Part shown: positions 1 through 9,953 of the stretch, in pieces | How positions within the stretch are numbered: the stretch's first letter is position 1 | Layout of the letters: each line of letters opens with the position of its first letter | NCBI GenBank assembly: GCA_021781455.1 | Contig: JAJXWV010000015.1 | Span: forward strand, 60,435-124,434 | Direction: 5' to 3' | Origin: Acidobacteriota bacterium | GTDB lineage: Bacteria; Acidobacteriota; Thermoanaerobaculia; Gp7-AA8 | DNA: 64,000 nt | Program-made: the position numbers and the translations under genes | The notes under the pieces: model-generated | Databases searched by the model: none | The model's input: the letters and a program-made list of their open reading frames with translations, nothing else | Told to the model about the DNA's origin: nothing

Positions 1-350
1 GCCAGGTCCTTCGCTCCCAGCTGGAGCGGCAGGATGAAGTTCCCCAGCACCGCCGGAATCGACGGGATGAGGAAGAAGAAGATCATCACGATGCCGTGCA
101 GGGTGAAGAACTTGTTGTACGTGTCGGAGGTGAGCAGGTCGCCCTCGGGCGTCAGCAGCTCCAGGCGCATCATCATGGCGAAGAAGCCCCCCACCATGAA
201 CATGATCGTCACCGAGATCAGGTAGAGGATGGCGATGCGCTTGTGGTCCCGCGTCAGAACCCACGAGAAGAACCCGTAGTCCTCGTTCAGGTAATTGCGC
301 GTCTTCGCCGGCTCGATGAACCGGACGTCATGCAGCGTCGTGGTGGTCAT
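1..350 (-). CDS. ctaD: Cytochrome c oxidase subunit I, N-terminal part (cut by window edge)
   Basis: The minus strand reads from ATG at 350 off the left edge without a stop, giving about 116 residues of an aa3/caa3-type oxidase subunit I. It is not in the ORF track because it has no stop in the window. The translation contains DHKRIAILYL before the first membrane helix and TLHGIVMIFFFLIPSIPAVL, where the His of the HG motif is the expected low-spin heme ligand of helix II. The ATG overlaps the ctaC stop codon (ATGA), so it is translationally coupled to subunit II. It is the last visible gene of the act-sco-cta operon. This is the catalytic subunit that reduces oxygen and pumps protons. The binuclear-centre ligands lie outside the window. 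Confidence 0.93.
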   Translation of the reverse strand, partial: MTTTTLHDVRFIEPAKTRNYLNEDYGFFSWVLTRDHKRIAILYLISVTIMFMVGGFFAMMMRLELLTPEGDLLTSDTYNKFFTLHGIVMIFFFLIPSIPAVLGNFILPLQLGAKDL

Positions 351-1372
351 GGCTTCTTCTTCGGTTCCTTCGTGGTCTGGGCTGCGGCCGTGGTCGTGGA
401 CGATTGCGGCGAAGCGACCGCCGGCGCAGCGGTGCGTGTCGAGCCGAGAGACTTGACGAAGGCCAGCAGCTTCAGCAGGTCGTCCTCGCTGACCTGGCCC
501 TGGAAGGTCGGCATCACCGACGGCGGGCCGAAGCCCTTCACGATCTTCGCCTGCGGATTGAGGATGGACTCGCGGATGTAGTTGTCGTCCGCCGGGACGA
601 TGGTGTTGTCGCTGAGCATGACGCTGCTGCCGTAGACGCCGATCAGCACCGGGCCGCGGCCGGAAGCGTCGTTGGTATGGCAGGTATTGCACGCGTATTT
701 CTGGAAGAGCTTCTCCCCCTGGGAAGCGAGCGAGCCCTCGCTGCCGCCCGCCAGCCAGGTCTGATAGGCGGTCGGTTCCATCACGTCCACCCAGCCCACC
801 ATGCCGGAATGCAGCGTGCCGCAGTACTCGGCGCAGAAGATGTGGTATCGACCAGTCTTGGTGGCCTGGAACCACATGGTGCGGTAGCGGTTCGGAAGGA
901 CGTCCATCTTGGTGCGGAAGGCCGGGAAGTAGAGGGAATGGATCACGTCCTCGGAGGCCATGGTGATCTTGATCGGCCGGTTCACCGGAACGTGCAGCTC
1001 GTTGATCTCGCGCTGACCGGTGGGGTGCTGGAACTTCCACATCCACTGTTTGGCGGTGGCGTAGATCTGCAGCGAATTGTCAGGGACTCTCGCCAGCTGA
1101 AAATAGACCCAGGAGGCCCAGACGAAAATCCCGAGAAAGAGGATCGAGGGAATCACGATCCAGGTCACCTCGAGGATTTTCGGCGGCTCGTAGTCTTCCG
1201 CGATCTCGTTGTCCGGGCGGCGGCGGTACTTGATGGCGAAATAGAAGATGGTCAGGAACACCCCGACCGAGACGGTGCCGCAGAGGGCGATCAGGAACAG
1301 ATAGAGGTTATCGACCTTCGACGCCATGGTCGAGGCCTGATCTGGAAACAGCGGAAAATCAGCGATCAGCAT
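347..1372 (-). CDS. ctaC: Cytochrome c oxidase subunit II with fused cytochrome c domain (caa3 type)
   Basis: 341 aa. Two N-terminal transmembrane helices (about residues 22-50 and 70-95) are followed by a periplasmic cupredoxin domain with the CuA ligand block CAEYCGTLHSGM. A C-terminal cytochrome c domain has one heme site, CNTCH (about residue 230), and a later Met (PSVMPTF) as likely axial ligand. The fusion defines a caa3-type oxidase, which accepts electrons from a cytochrome c donor, here plausibly the alternative complex III encoded upstream. The tail is Ala/Thr/Lys-rich. It follows sco by 12 nt and overlaps ctaD by 4 nt. Confidence 0.95.
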   Translation of the reverse strand: MLIADFPLFPDQASTMASKVDNLYLFLIALCGTVSVGVFLTIFYFAIKYRRRPDNEIAEDYEPPKILEVTWIVIPSILFLGIFVWASWVYFQLARVPDNSLQIYATAKQWMWKFQHPTGQREINELHVPVNRPIKITMASEDVIHSLYFPAFRTKMDVLPNRYRTMWFQATKTGRYHIFCAEYCGTLHSGMVGWVDVMEPTAYQTWLAGGSEGSLASQGEKLFQKYACNTCHTNDASGRGPVLIGVYGSSVMLSDNTIVPADDNYIRESILNPQAKIVKGFGPPSVMPTFQGQVSEDDLLKLLAFVKSLGSTRTAAPAVASPQSSTTTAAAQTTKEPKKKP

Positions 1373-1384
1373 TGCGTTTCGTTC

Positions 1385-2338
1385 TCAATGGCCGGACGTA
1401 CCGGCGTTACGGCGCTCGGAGCGGAGCATGACGAAGATGAAACCGCCAAGGGCGAGCATAGTGGCGATGCCCCCGGCACGGACTCCGTTCATGGCTATGC
1501 GACTGTATTTTCCGGTGGCGGGATCGTAGTGGTAACAGAGCAGGAGCACCGAGTCGGTCAGCGTGCCGATCTTCCCGGCCGAAGCCTCCACCAGACCGAG
1601 GCGGACGTCGCGGGGCTTGTACTCGAATCCGTTGAGGTAGCGGGAGACGCGCCCGTCGGGCGTCACGATGATCAGGGTCGTGCCGTGCGCGAACTGATCG
1701 TGCTGCGGGTCGTAGGCGAACTCGAAACCGGCGGCGTCCGCGACGCGCTTGATGCCGCTCTCGTAGCCGGTGAGGAAGTGCCAGCCATCCCATGCCGATT
1801 GCCGGCCGTAGCGCTTCACGTATTGCGTCTTCTTCTCCAGGGCCGTCTTCGGCTGGTCGCGAGGATCGATGCTCACGGTGATGACGTCGAAATCCTTGCC
1901 GATGTCGCCGCGCATCTCGGTCATGGTGTTGGTCAGGCTCTCCAGCACGGTCGGGCAGAGCATCGGACACCTGAAGTAGACGAAGTTGAGCAGCACCGGC
2001 CGCCCGCTGTGGAAGTAATCGCCGAGGCGGACCGCGCGTCCGTTCTCGTCGCGGAAGATCGTGTCGAGAGGCAGCTGGGAATTGAGCTTCTGCGTGATGC
2101 CGACCTTGCCCGGGAGCTGGGCCGGCGTGGCGGAGTTCTGGGCATGCGCGGTCGCGGCGAGCATCAGCGCTGCGACCACCCAGATCGCAGATCGCAGACC
2201 GCAGATCGCAGGCAATCCGTGCGCTGTCGAACGGGCTTCCTCATGCGGCCGGCCAAAGGACTCGCGCAAATACTCCCTGCGATCTGCGATCTGCGATCTG
2301 CGATCTGCTCTGCGATCTCCTCTGCAATCTGAAATCAT
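1385..2338 (-). CDS. SCO1/SenC-type copper chaperone for CuA assembly
   Basis: The conserved thioredoxin-like SCO domain carries the copper-binding motif CPMLC (FRCPMLCPTV) and the later essential His in DQFAHGTTLI. A C-terminal transmembrane segment (GGIATMLALGGFIFVML) follows. It delivers copper to the CuA site of the CtaC encoded next door. The start is uncertain. An ATG at 2338 overlaps the preceding gene's stop (ATGA) and gives 317 aa. Codons between it and the hydrophobic signal segment WVVAALMLAATAHA are largely made of GCAGATC heptamer repeats (residues like QIADRR and AICGLRSAIW). A TTG inside this stretch, just before the second arm, is an alternative start. Either way the signal peptide n-region comes from the repeat. 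Confidence 0.88.
   Translation of the reverse strand: MISDCRGDRRADRRSQIADRREYLRESFGRPHEEARSTAHGLPAICGLRSAIWVVAALMLAATAHAQNSATPAQLPGKVGITQKLNSQLPLDTIFRDENGRAVRLGDYFHSGRPVLLNFVYFRCPMLCPTVLESLTNTMTEMRGDIGKDFDVITVSIDPRDQPKTALEKKTQYVKRYGRQSAWDGWHFLTGYESGIKRVADAAGFEFAYDPQHDQFAHGTTLIIVTPDGRVSRYLNGFEYKPRDVRLGLVEASAGKIGTLTDSVLLLCYHYDPATGKYSRIAMNGVRAGGIATMLALGGFIFVMLRSERRNAGTSGH
2159..2335. repeat. Inverted heptamer array, GCAGATC family, inside the sco 5' end
   Basis: The left arm (about 2180-2211) is tandem GCAGATC units and the right arm (about 2278-2331) is tandem GATCTGC units, separated by about 65 nt of unique sequence. The right arm abuts the stop codon of the preceding gene (2335-2337). Both arms fall within the open reading frame of sco. 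Confidence 0.9.
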
Positions 2339-2838
2339 GGGTTCTGGGTCTCCGTGATCGTGGTCGTCGCTGGTGCGGCAGTCGCGGTATTCACCGGAAA
2401 TCCCTGCTGCAGCGCCAGCTGCTTGGCCTGTTCGATGGGAATGTGGACGATGCCTTTCTGGCGATCGACCCACCCGTAATGGTTGAGGATGGCGTCTTCG
2501 TGAGCGCGCATGGCGTCGAGATCGGCCACGGGCGTGGAGGCCACGGGCGATTGCGTCACGCCGCCCGGTCCCTTCGACGGAAACGGCTGCAGGCGCGGCA
2601 GTGAGGGGACATTCGCGTCGGGTGGGGTGGCGATCTGCGTCATCGGCGCATTCGTGGCGCCCCTCTCGATCTCGACGTAAAGCTTGAACAGCAGGAACAG
2701 CACGACGTGCATGACCGCCGCGAAGGCGATGAAGATCACCACGAACCACAGCAGCGCCCGGACGTTGACGTCGCTCTCCTCATGACGAGTCTCGGGGTTG
2801 ACCACGGCGTCATCGCCGAGATGGGGATGCTCAGGCAT
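2335..2838 (-). CDS. Membrane-anchored protein of the act/caa3 operon, unknown function
   Basis: 167 aa with one hydrophobic helix (VRALLWFVVIFIAFAAVMHVVLFLLF, about residues 26-51), so a short cytoplasmic N-terminus and a Pro/Ala-rich periplasmic domain. The soluble part contains RAHEDAILNHYGWVDRQKGIVHIPIEQAKQLALQ. I recall that proteins ending in this way (GWVD...G..RIPI..AM) are common between alternative complex III and SCO/caa3 genes, but I know of no assigned biochemical role. It overlaps actF by 8 nt and sco by 4 nt, so it is part of the operon. An assembly or docking role for the ACIII-caa3 pair is inference. Confidence 0.85.
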   Translation of the reverse strand: MPEHPHLGDDAVVNPETRHEESDVNVRALLWFVVIFIAFAAVMHVVLFLLFKLYVEIERGATNAPMTQIATPPDANVPSLPRLQPFPSKGPGGVTQSPVASTPVADLDAMRAHEDAILNHYGWVDRQKGIVHIPIEQAKQLALQQGFPVNTATAAPATTTITETQNP

Positions 2839-4036
2839 TGGCTTTCAGCGCCCCCTCTCGCACCGCTTCTTCGACCCACGTCTCGTGGATCGGGATGATG
2901 GTCTGTCCCTTCAGCTGTCCGATGAAGGCGTAGAGCCAGATGCCGCCCACGCCCACGAGCGAGGCCAGAGTCATCCAGGAGAAGTGGAAGTGCACGCCGG
3001 AGTACGACGGCTCGGTCAGCCAGTACAGCCCGATGAAGCGCATCACCAGCACGATGACCGCCACGACCGCGATCGTGCTCGGGCGGTCCTTGATGGCGCG
3101 CATCAGCAGCATGAAGAAGGGCAGGAAGAAGTGAAAGACGATCAGCAGCACGGCGATGAACCCCCACACGCCGGCCTCGCGCACCAGGAAGTGCGGGATC
3201 TCCTCCTTGATGTTGGCGTACCAGATCAGCAGGAACTCGGAAAAGGCCGTGTACGCCCATAGCATCACGAAGGTGAGCATCAGGTTGCCGAGATCGCGGA
3301 AGTGCATCGGCTTGAGGATGTCCGCCATGGCCGGCGTATCGGCGAGCCGTGTCAGGAAGAAGATCACGAACGCGAAGGCCGCCAGTCCGGCGCTGATGAA
3401 GAAGTTGATGCCGAACATGGTCGAGTACCACTTCGGCTCCAGCGACATGATCCAGTCGAAGGCGGTGAAGGTCAGCGTCAGCGTGATCATCACCAGGCCC
3501 GAGGCCGCCCACTTCTGCCGCGACAGCGCCGTGTAGGGAGAGCGGTCCTGGTAGAACTTCAGCGAAAGCACCCGGATGCGCCACGCCCACAGGATCCAAC
3601 AGAAGAAATAGAAGGCCGCCCGGATCAGGAAGAAGGTGATGTTGAGATAGCCGGCCTTCAGCTGCAGGGCCTTGTCGTGCGCGACGAAGTTCGGATCGGT
3701 CCAGGAGTAGATGGCGTGCATGCCGAGGGCGATCGGCAGGAAGAGCACGAGCATCCACCCCACCGTGCGCGCCGCTGCACCGAGCGGACGGCGGATGAGA
3801 ATGCCCCATTCGCCGCCGGTCACGTACTGCAGCATCAGCACGCCCAGGGCCCCCACCACGATCTCGAACCAGAAGAGGTACCCGGGCAGGTAGGCGCGGA
3901 AGAAGGCCGTCGGGTCGAGGAACCAGCCGATCGCGCAAGCGACCAGCCCGATGATCCCCACCACCAGCGAAGGCATCTGCCAGCGGGCGATCCCCGTCGT
4001 ATCCGGCGTGGTCGTGCCCTGCGTCGGCGGCATCAT
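2831..4036 (-). CDS. actF: Alternative complex III membrane subunit ActF
   Basis: 401 aa and almost entirely hydrophobic, with about ten predicted transmembrane helices. Characteristic stretches are TLTFTAFDWIMSLEPKWYST and FHFFLPFFMLLMRAIKDRPS. ActF is a quinol:cytochrome c/HiPIP oxidoreductase membrane subunit of the same NrfD/polysulfide-reductase superfamily as ActC. Its start codon lies 4 nt inside the actE stop (ATGA-type overlap at 4033-4036), and its end overlaps the next gene by 8 nt. Confidence 0.92.
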   Translation of the reverse strand: MMPPTQGTTTPDTTGIARWQMPSLVVGIIGLVACAIGWFLDPTAFFRAYLPGYLFWFEIVVGALGVLMLQYVTGGEWGILIRRPLGAAARTVGWMLVLFLPIALGMHAIYSWTDPNFVAHDKALQLKAGYLNITFFLIRAAFYFFCWILWAWRIRVLSLKFYQDRSPYTALSRQKWAASGLVMITLTLTFTAFDWIMSLEPKWYSTMFGINFFISAGLAAFAFVIFFLTRLADTPAMADILKPMHFRDLGNLMLTFVMLWAYTAFSEFLLIWYANIKEEIPHFLVREAGVWGFIAVLLIVFHFFLPFFMLLMRAIKDRPSTIAVVAVIVLVMRFIGLYWLTEPSYSGVHFHFSWMTLASLVGVGGIWLYAFIGQLKGQTIIPIHETWVEEAVREGALKANA

Positions 4037-4743
4037 TGGGCACCTCCCAGGTCGGCAACATGATCAGGCGGGACATCCGCCTCCGTGGAGTTCTGGCTCA
4101 GCTGCAGGACGCGAATGTAGGCGACGATGGCCCAGCGGTCGTTCACCGGCACCTGGGCTGCGTAAGGCGGCATGACGCCGAATCCATTGGTCATGACATC
4201 GAAGAAGTGTCCGGTTTTGGCGTTGCGAAGCGCGTCGGTGTGGTAGGAGGGCGGCCGGCGGTAACCGCGTGCCGGGATCATGCCGTTGCCGTCGCCCAGC
4301 CGGCCGTGGCATTCGGAGCAGTAGATGTCGAAGCGCTCCTGGCCCCGGTTGATGACCGCGGCGGTGACGGGAAACGGGAAGCCGTCTCCGTCGACACCGT
4401 TGATCTTCCCGGTCTCGAGGAATCCGTTCTGCGTCACTTCCCCGCGCGCCACCGTCCCGGGAACGCGCGGCCGCGCCGACATTCCGTCGGCAAAGAAATC
4501 GCTCGGCTCCAGCGGGTCGTACTTCGGCTGGATCGACATCTTCTGGAAGTCGGGCCCCACGCGCTGGCAGCTCGTCGCGAGCACGAGCGTCGCGAGCGCC
4601 GCGATCAGCGCGATGACGGGAAGGAGTGCGGGCGTCCCGCCCGCACCCGCGGCGCGTCTCGCGCCGTGGTCTTCGTGACCCGGCGCCGGACGAGACGTCC
4701 GGCGCGTGCGGGCGGGACGCCCGCACTCCTCACCACGGGACAT
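4033..4743 (-). CDS. actE: Alternative complex III mono-heme cytochrome c lipoprotein ActE, repeat-extended signal peptide
   Basis: 236 aa. One heme-binding site, CSECH, lies near residue 140. A lipobox (LATSC, Cys about 59) follows a hydrophobic core (ALLPVIALIAALATLVLA), so the mature protein is an outward-facing lipoprotein. The start at 4743 is supported by a strong Shine-Dalgarno (GGGAGGTG, 5 nt upstream) lying within the end of actD. Residues about 5-40 (GEECGRPARTRRTSRPAPGH...) are encoded by an inverted-repeat element that begins directly after the actD stop codon. The signal peptide is therefore about 59 residues instead of the usual 20 or so. ActE passes electrons onward from ACIII. 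Confidence 0.93.
   Translation of the reverse strand: MSRGEECGRPARTRRTSRPAPGHEDHGARRAAGAGGTPALLPVIALIAALATLVLATSCQRVGPDFQKMSIQPKYDPLEPSDFFADGMSARPRVPGTVARGEVTQNGFLETGKINGVDGDGFPFPVTAAVINRGQERFDIYCSECHGRLGDGNGMIPARGYRRPPSYHTDALRNAKTGHFFDVMTNGFGVMPPYAAQVPVNDRWAIVAYIRVLQLSQNSTEADVPPDHVADLGGAQ
4623..4729. repeat. Nested inverted-repeat element (GGAGTGCGGGCG family) inside actE
   Basis: Outer arms of 24 bp at 4623-4646 and 4706-4729 are perfect reverse complements, starting GGAGTGCGGGCGTCCCGC. Two inner palindromes sit between them (around CGGCGCGTCTCGCGCCG and GCCGGACGAGACGTCCGGC). The element lies immediately downstream of the actD stop (4730-4732). A related element with the same inner motif is at 27899-28013. 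Confidence 0.93.
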
Positions 4744-5277
4744 CAGTCACCTCCCGTGGATTCAGCGAGTCGAGGAAGTCGCGGACCTTGCCGAGCTCGA
4801 ACTGCGGGTCGCGAGCCTGGATGACGAGGAAGAAACGGTCGCGCGAGGCCTGCTCGAAACGCGAGACGTTGAACACCGGGTGATACGGCATCGGCAGCCC
4901 GTTGAGCGCCAGCATCCCGAACACCGCACCGAATGCCGCGAACAGCACCGTGGTCTCGAACGTGATCGGAATCCACGCCGGCCATGAGTTGAGCGGCTTC
5001 CCGCCGATGTTCAGCGGGTAGTGAATGACGTTCGGGAACCAGCACATGAAGAATCCGGCCAGCCCGCCGAAGATGCCCATGCCCAGCACGACCGCGGAGA
5101 GCTTCGTGTGCTTGAAGCCGATGGCGTCGGAGAGGCCGTGGATCGGAAACGGCGAGAAGGCGTCGATGCTCGTGTAGCCGGCCTCTCGGGTCTTGTTGGC
5201 CGCGTCGAGCAGCTCCTGCGCGTCGTGGAACTCCGCGATCACGCCGTAGACGCCTTCGATGGGCTTTCCGATGGCCA

Positions 5278-5278
<1 letters not shown>
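4730..5278 (-). CDS. actD: Alternative complex III subunit ActD
   Basis: 182 aa. Two transmembrane helices (about LSAVVLGMGIFGGLAGFFMCW and ITFETTVLFAAFGAVFGMLAL) follow an N-terminal soluble part (GVYGVIAEFHDAQELLDAANKTREAGY), the standard DUF3341 architecture of ActD. It anchors within the ACIII membrane arm. It has an ATGA overlap with actC upstream, and its 3' end contains the ribosome-binding site and start of actE. Confidence 0.92.
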
Positions 5279-6705
<1,427 letters not shown>

Positions 6706-6728
6706 TCGTAGCTCTTGCTGTCAGTCGT

Positions 6729-6819
6729 GGGTGTCAGGTGTCGGGTGTCGGGTGTCAGGTCTCCGGAGAACCGACGGCTTGGTCTTCCCGACACCCAAGA
6801 CCCGACACCCGAGACCCCG
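6729..6819. repeat. Inverted heptamer array, GGTGTCG family (actB-actC junction)
   Basis: The left arm 6729-6763 is tandem GGTGTCG/GGTGTCA, and the right arm 6786-6819 is tandem CCCGACA/CCCGAGA. The spacer is about 22 nt. It ends 2 nt from the actB stop codon (6822-6824). Confidence 0.92.
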
Positions 6820-6821
6820 GC

Positions 6822-9800
6822 TCACGCCTTGATCTCCGGGTTCGGATTGCGAATGTTCGCGAGATAGGTGGTGCGCGGACGGGTGTTCAGGGTCGGTAGC
6901 AGCGAATAGTTGGTGGGCTCGGCTTTCAGCTGCGAGACGCGGCTGTTGGGATCGTTGAGGTCGCCGAACACGATGGCCTCGGTCGGGCAGGACTGCTGGC
7001 AGGCCGTGACGATCTCGCCGTCGCGGACGCGGCGCCCTTCCCGCTCGGCAGCGATCTTGGCGGTCATGATCCGCTGCACGCAGTAGGTGCACTTCTCCAT
7101 GACGCCGCGGGTGCGGATGGTGACATCGGGATTGCGCATCGGCTTCAGCGCCGGCGTGTCGTAGTCGGCGTAGTGGAAAAAGTTGAAGCGGCGCACCTTG
7201 TACGGACAGTTGTTCGAGCAGTAGCGCGTCCCGACGCAGCGGTTGTAGGTCATGTCGTTGAGCCCGTCGACGCTGTGAGAAGTGGCGCCGACCGGACAGA
7301 CCGGCTCGCAGGGCGCGCTCTCGCACTGCATGCACGGCACGGGCTGGTGGAAGACCTCGGGATTGTCGGGGTTGCCGCGGTAGTAGCGGTCGATGCGCAG
7401 CCAGTGCATCTCGCGCTCGCGGACGACCTCGTCCTTGCCGACGATGGAAATGTTGTTCTCCGACTGGCAGGCGATGACGCAACCGTTGCAGCCGGTGCAG
7501 ACGCTCATGTCGATCGACATCGCCCAGCGGTACTCGGGATAGTCGTACTGCGGGTACATCGACTGGCTCGGGTCCGGCTCCTCGTCGTGGGCGAAGTTCG
7601 GGTCGCGCAGGTACTCGGCAAACGAGGCCTCGCGAATGATGCCGCGCTCCCCGACCACGCGCGGATCGATGGTCTGGTGCTCCTGCACGCAGGCCACCGG
7701 ATACGCACCTCGTTTCGAGTCCTCGACCTGCGCGCCGGGACCGCCGTTCATGGCCGTCGAGAAGCGCATGCGATAGATGTCGGCGCCGATGCCGTCGCCG
7801 ATCTTGCCGGCGTGCTCGCGGCCGTAGCCGTAGGTCACCGTGGCCGTGTCGTCTGCCTGGCCGGGAATGACCCAGACGGGAAGCGTCTGGGTGATGCCGC
7901 GGAAGGTGAGATGCACGAGCTTCGTGCGCCGCTCGTTGGTCATCGAGTCGGGCGGATCGACGCCGTACTTCTCCGCGGTGCGCGGTGACATCAGCAACAC
8001 GTTTTCCCAGCCGATCTTGGTCTGGGGTTTCGGCAGCTCCTGCAGCCAGCCGTTGTTCGCGAAACGGCCGTCGTAGATCGTCGGATCGTGTTTCAGCTCG
8101 AGCTCGAGACCGCTTTGCTGCGGGCTCGCCTGCGGCGCGGGAATGGCTGTCGATGCGGCGGCGGCGCGCGGCGGGAGGGCCGAGCCGGCCACGACTCCGT
8201 CGTTCAGCCATTTCTTCCACATCACGTCGAAGGGGTCGTCTGCCATCAGGCCGGTTGCCGTCTCCGGTGGTGCGGGCGGCGCGCCGTTCTTCACACGCCA
8301 GAAGGTCCGCACGACCTCGTAAGGCGGCCGATCGAGACCGCCGATCAGCGCCGCCATCACCTCGATCGACGAGCGGCCGTTGTACAGCGGCGCGATGAGC
8401 GGCTGCTGGATCGTGACCGTGCCGTCGTGGGCGCGGGCATCGCCCCACGTCTCGAGGTAATGAGTCTCGGGGATGTGCCAGTGCGAGAGCAGCGAAGTCT
8501 CGTCGTAGTGCGAGCTGAGGTGCACGCGGAACGGCACCTTGTTCATCGCATCGCGGAATCCAAAGTCGGCCGGAGCGTCGAAGACGGGATTGCCGCCGAG
8601 GATGACCAGGGCCTTGACGACACCGGCGTGCATGTCGGCCGACAACTGCCGCAGCGACTCCAGATGGTTCGCCGGCATCACCTCGGGGCTGTCGGTGACG
8701 AGCACGGTCGAGCCGATGTTGCCGAGGGTCTGGTTGATCGCATGAGCGATGGCGTGCACCACCGGAGGCTGATCGTCGCCGGCGATGACGACGCTCGCTC
8801 CGCGGTTCTTCTGCAGGTCGCGGACGAGCGCGGCGATCCAGGGGCCGTTCTCCGTGGCGCTTCCCTGAGCGGCGAGCCCCAGGCCGGCGGCAATGGCGCG
8901 CGCATACGCCTCGACCTGCGATGGCCGCACTGGCAGCCGGTGGTCGGCGACAGAGCCGGTGCTCGAGTAACTCGCCTCGACGGCGTAGAGGCGGTTGATC
9001 GCCGTCGTCCCCTTGCGCACGCGCCGGCGCGCCGCGAAGTCCTTGGCGTAGCGAAGGTGCCCGGGACCGTCCTCGAGGAAATTCGACGACAGGGCCACGA
9101 TGACGTTCGCCTTGGTCAGGTCGTAGACGACGTTCACGTAACTCCCGAACGCCATCCGCGCTCCTTCGCGGATGTTGTCGCGCGCGACCGGCTCCCACTG
9201 GTGCCACTTCACGCCCGGATACGCGGCCAGGAACTGCTGCAACTGGTCGCCGAGCGTCGGCGAGGTAATGGTCTGCGTCAGGAGGCGCAAGCCGTTGCCG
9301 CTCGCCTTCGCCGCAGAGAGCACCGGCTGCAGCGCCGCAATGAACTCGCTCCACGTCGAGATCTCGCCGGTCTGGCGGACCACCTGCGAGCGGTCGGGAT
9401 CGTAGAGGCTGAGGATCGAGCCCTGCATGAAGACGTCACTCGCGCCGCGGCTGGAAGGATGATCGGGATTGCCTTCGATCTTGGTCGGATGAAATTCGTG
9501 GGACTCCGCCAGAACGCCGGTGGCGTAGCCGCCCAGCGTCATCGCCGTGGCGAAGAACATCGGCTGGCCCGGGACCCAGTCCTGCGGCTGCTTCACGTAA
9601 GGAACGATCGACTGCTCGGGCTGGCGGCACGCTGCCAGGCCGGCGAAGGCCATCGACGCGCCCATGAGCTTGACGAAGCTGCGCCGGTCGACGCCGCGGC
9701 TGAGAGCCACCGCCTGCTGCGGGAACTCGTCCTGGAAGAAGGCGTCGAACTCGTCGCTGCGCGACAGCTCTTCGAGGCTGCGCCAGTACTCGCGGCCGCG

Positions 9801-9857
9801 AAGATCGCCGATGCGTGCGCGGAAGGACTTGAAGTCGAGATTCTTGCTATTGCTCAT
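6822..9857 (-). CDS. actB: Alternative complex III iron-sulfur/molybdopterin-like subunit ActB
   Basis: 1011 aa from ATG 9857. The ORF track extends 28 codons into an upstream repeat array (SQEPRAESQELRAK), which I exclude. The N-terminus has a twin-arginine motif (RRSFVKLMGAS, about residue 50) followed by a hydrophobic stretch ending GLAAC. Residues about 80-700 are a molybdopterin-oxidoreductase-like domain that has no cofactor in characterised ACIII. The C-terminal domain holds ferredoxin cysteine clusters CTGCNGCVIAC, CMQCESAPCEPVC, CVGTRYCSNNCP, CTYCVQRI and CQQSCP. These are expected to hold the [4Fe-4S] and [3Fe-4S] centres that carry electrons from quinol to the hemes. Confidence 0.95.
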   Translation of the reverse strand: MSNSKNLDFKSFRARIGDLRGREYWRSLEELSRSDEFDAFFQDEFPQQAVALSRGVDRRSFVKLMGASMAFAGLAACRQPEQSIVPYVKQPQDWVPGQPMFFATAMTLGGYATGVLAESHEFHPTKIEGNPDHPSSRGASDVFMQGSILSLYDPDRSQVVRQTGEISTWSEFIAALQPVLSAAKASGNGLRLLTQTITSPTLGDQLQQFLAAYPGVKWHQWEPVARDNIREGARMAFGSYVNVVYDLTKANVIVALSSNFLEDGPGHLRYAKDFAARRRVRKGTTAINRLYAVEASYSSTGSVADHRLPVRPSQVEAYARAIAAGLGLAAQGSATENGPWIAALVRDLQKNRGASVVIAGDDQPPVVHAIAHAINQTLGNIGSTVLVTDSPEVMPANHLESLRQLSADMHAGVVKALVILGGNPVFDAPADFGFRDAMNKVPFRVHLSSHYDETSLLSHWHIPETHYLETWGDARAHDGTVTIQQPLIAPLYNGRSSIEVMAALIGGLDRPPYEVVRTFWRVKNGAPPAPPETATGLMADDPFDVMWKKWLNDGVVAGSALPPRAAAASTAIPAPQASPQQSGLELELKHDPTIYDGRFANNGWLQELPKPQTKIGWENVLLMSPRTAEKYGVDPPDSMTNERRTKLVHLTFRGITQTLPVWVIPGQADDTATVTYGYGREHAGKIGDGIGADIYRMRFSTAMNGGPGAQVEDSKRGAYPVACVQEHQTIDPRVVGERGIIREASFAEYLRDPNFAHDEEPDPSQSMYPQYDYPEYRWAMSIDMSVCTGCNGCVIACQSENNISIVGKDEVVREREMHWLRIDRYYRGNPDNPEVFHQPVPCMQCESAPCEPVCPVGATSHSVDGLNDMTYNRCVGTRYCSNNCPYKVRRFNFFHYADYDTPALKPMRNPDVTIRTRGVMEKCTYCVQRIMTAKIAAEREGRRVRDGEIVTACQQSCPTEAIVFGDLNDPNSRVSQLKAEPTNYSLLPTLNTRPRTTYLANIRNPNPEIKA

Positions 9858-9867
9858 GGGCGAACGG

Positions 9868-9950
9868 TTCTTGGCTCTCAGCTCTTGGCTCTCAGCTCTT
9901 GGCTCTTGGGACCATGCAGCCTCCCAAGAGCCAAGAGCCAACAGCCAACC
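9868..9950. repeat. Inverted heptamer array, TTGGCTC family (actA-actB junction)
   Basis: The left arm 9868-9911 consists of TTGGCTC and TCAGCTC heptamers. The right arm 9922-9950 consists of CCAAGAG and CCAACAG heptamers. It begins 3 nt after the actA stop codon and ends 10 nt before the actB start codon. Confidence 0.92.
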
Positions 9951-9953
9951 GCT

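Noticed and set aside
9868-9941. ORF-track N-terminal extensions such as those of ActB, S17, rpoA and DUF502 ([25 protein letters not shown])
   Set aside because: They are translations of the intergenic arrays. The family N-termini and good start signals begin downstream.
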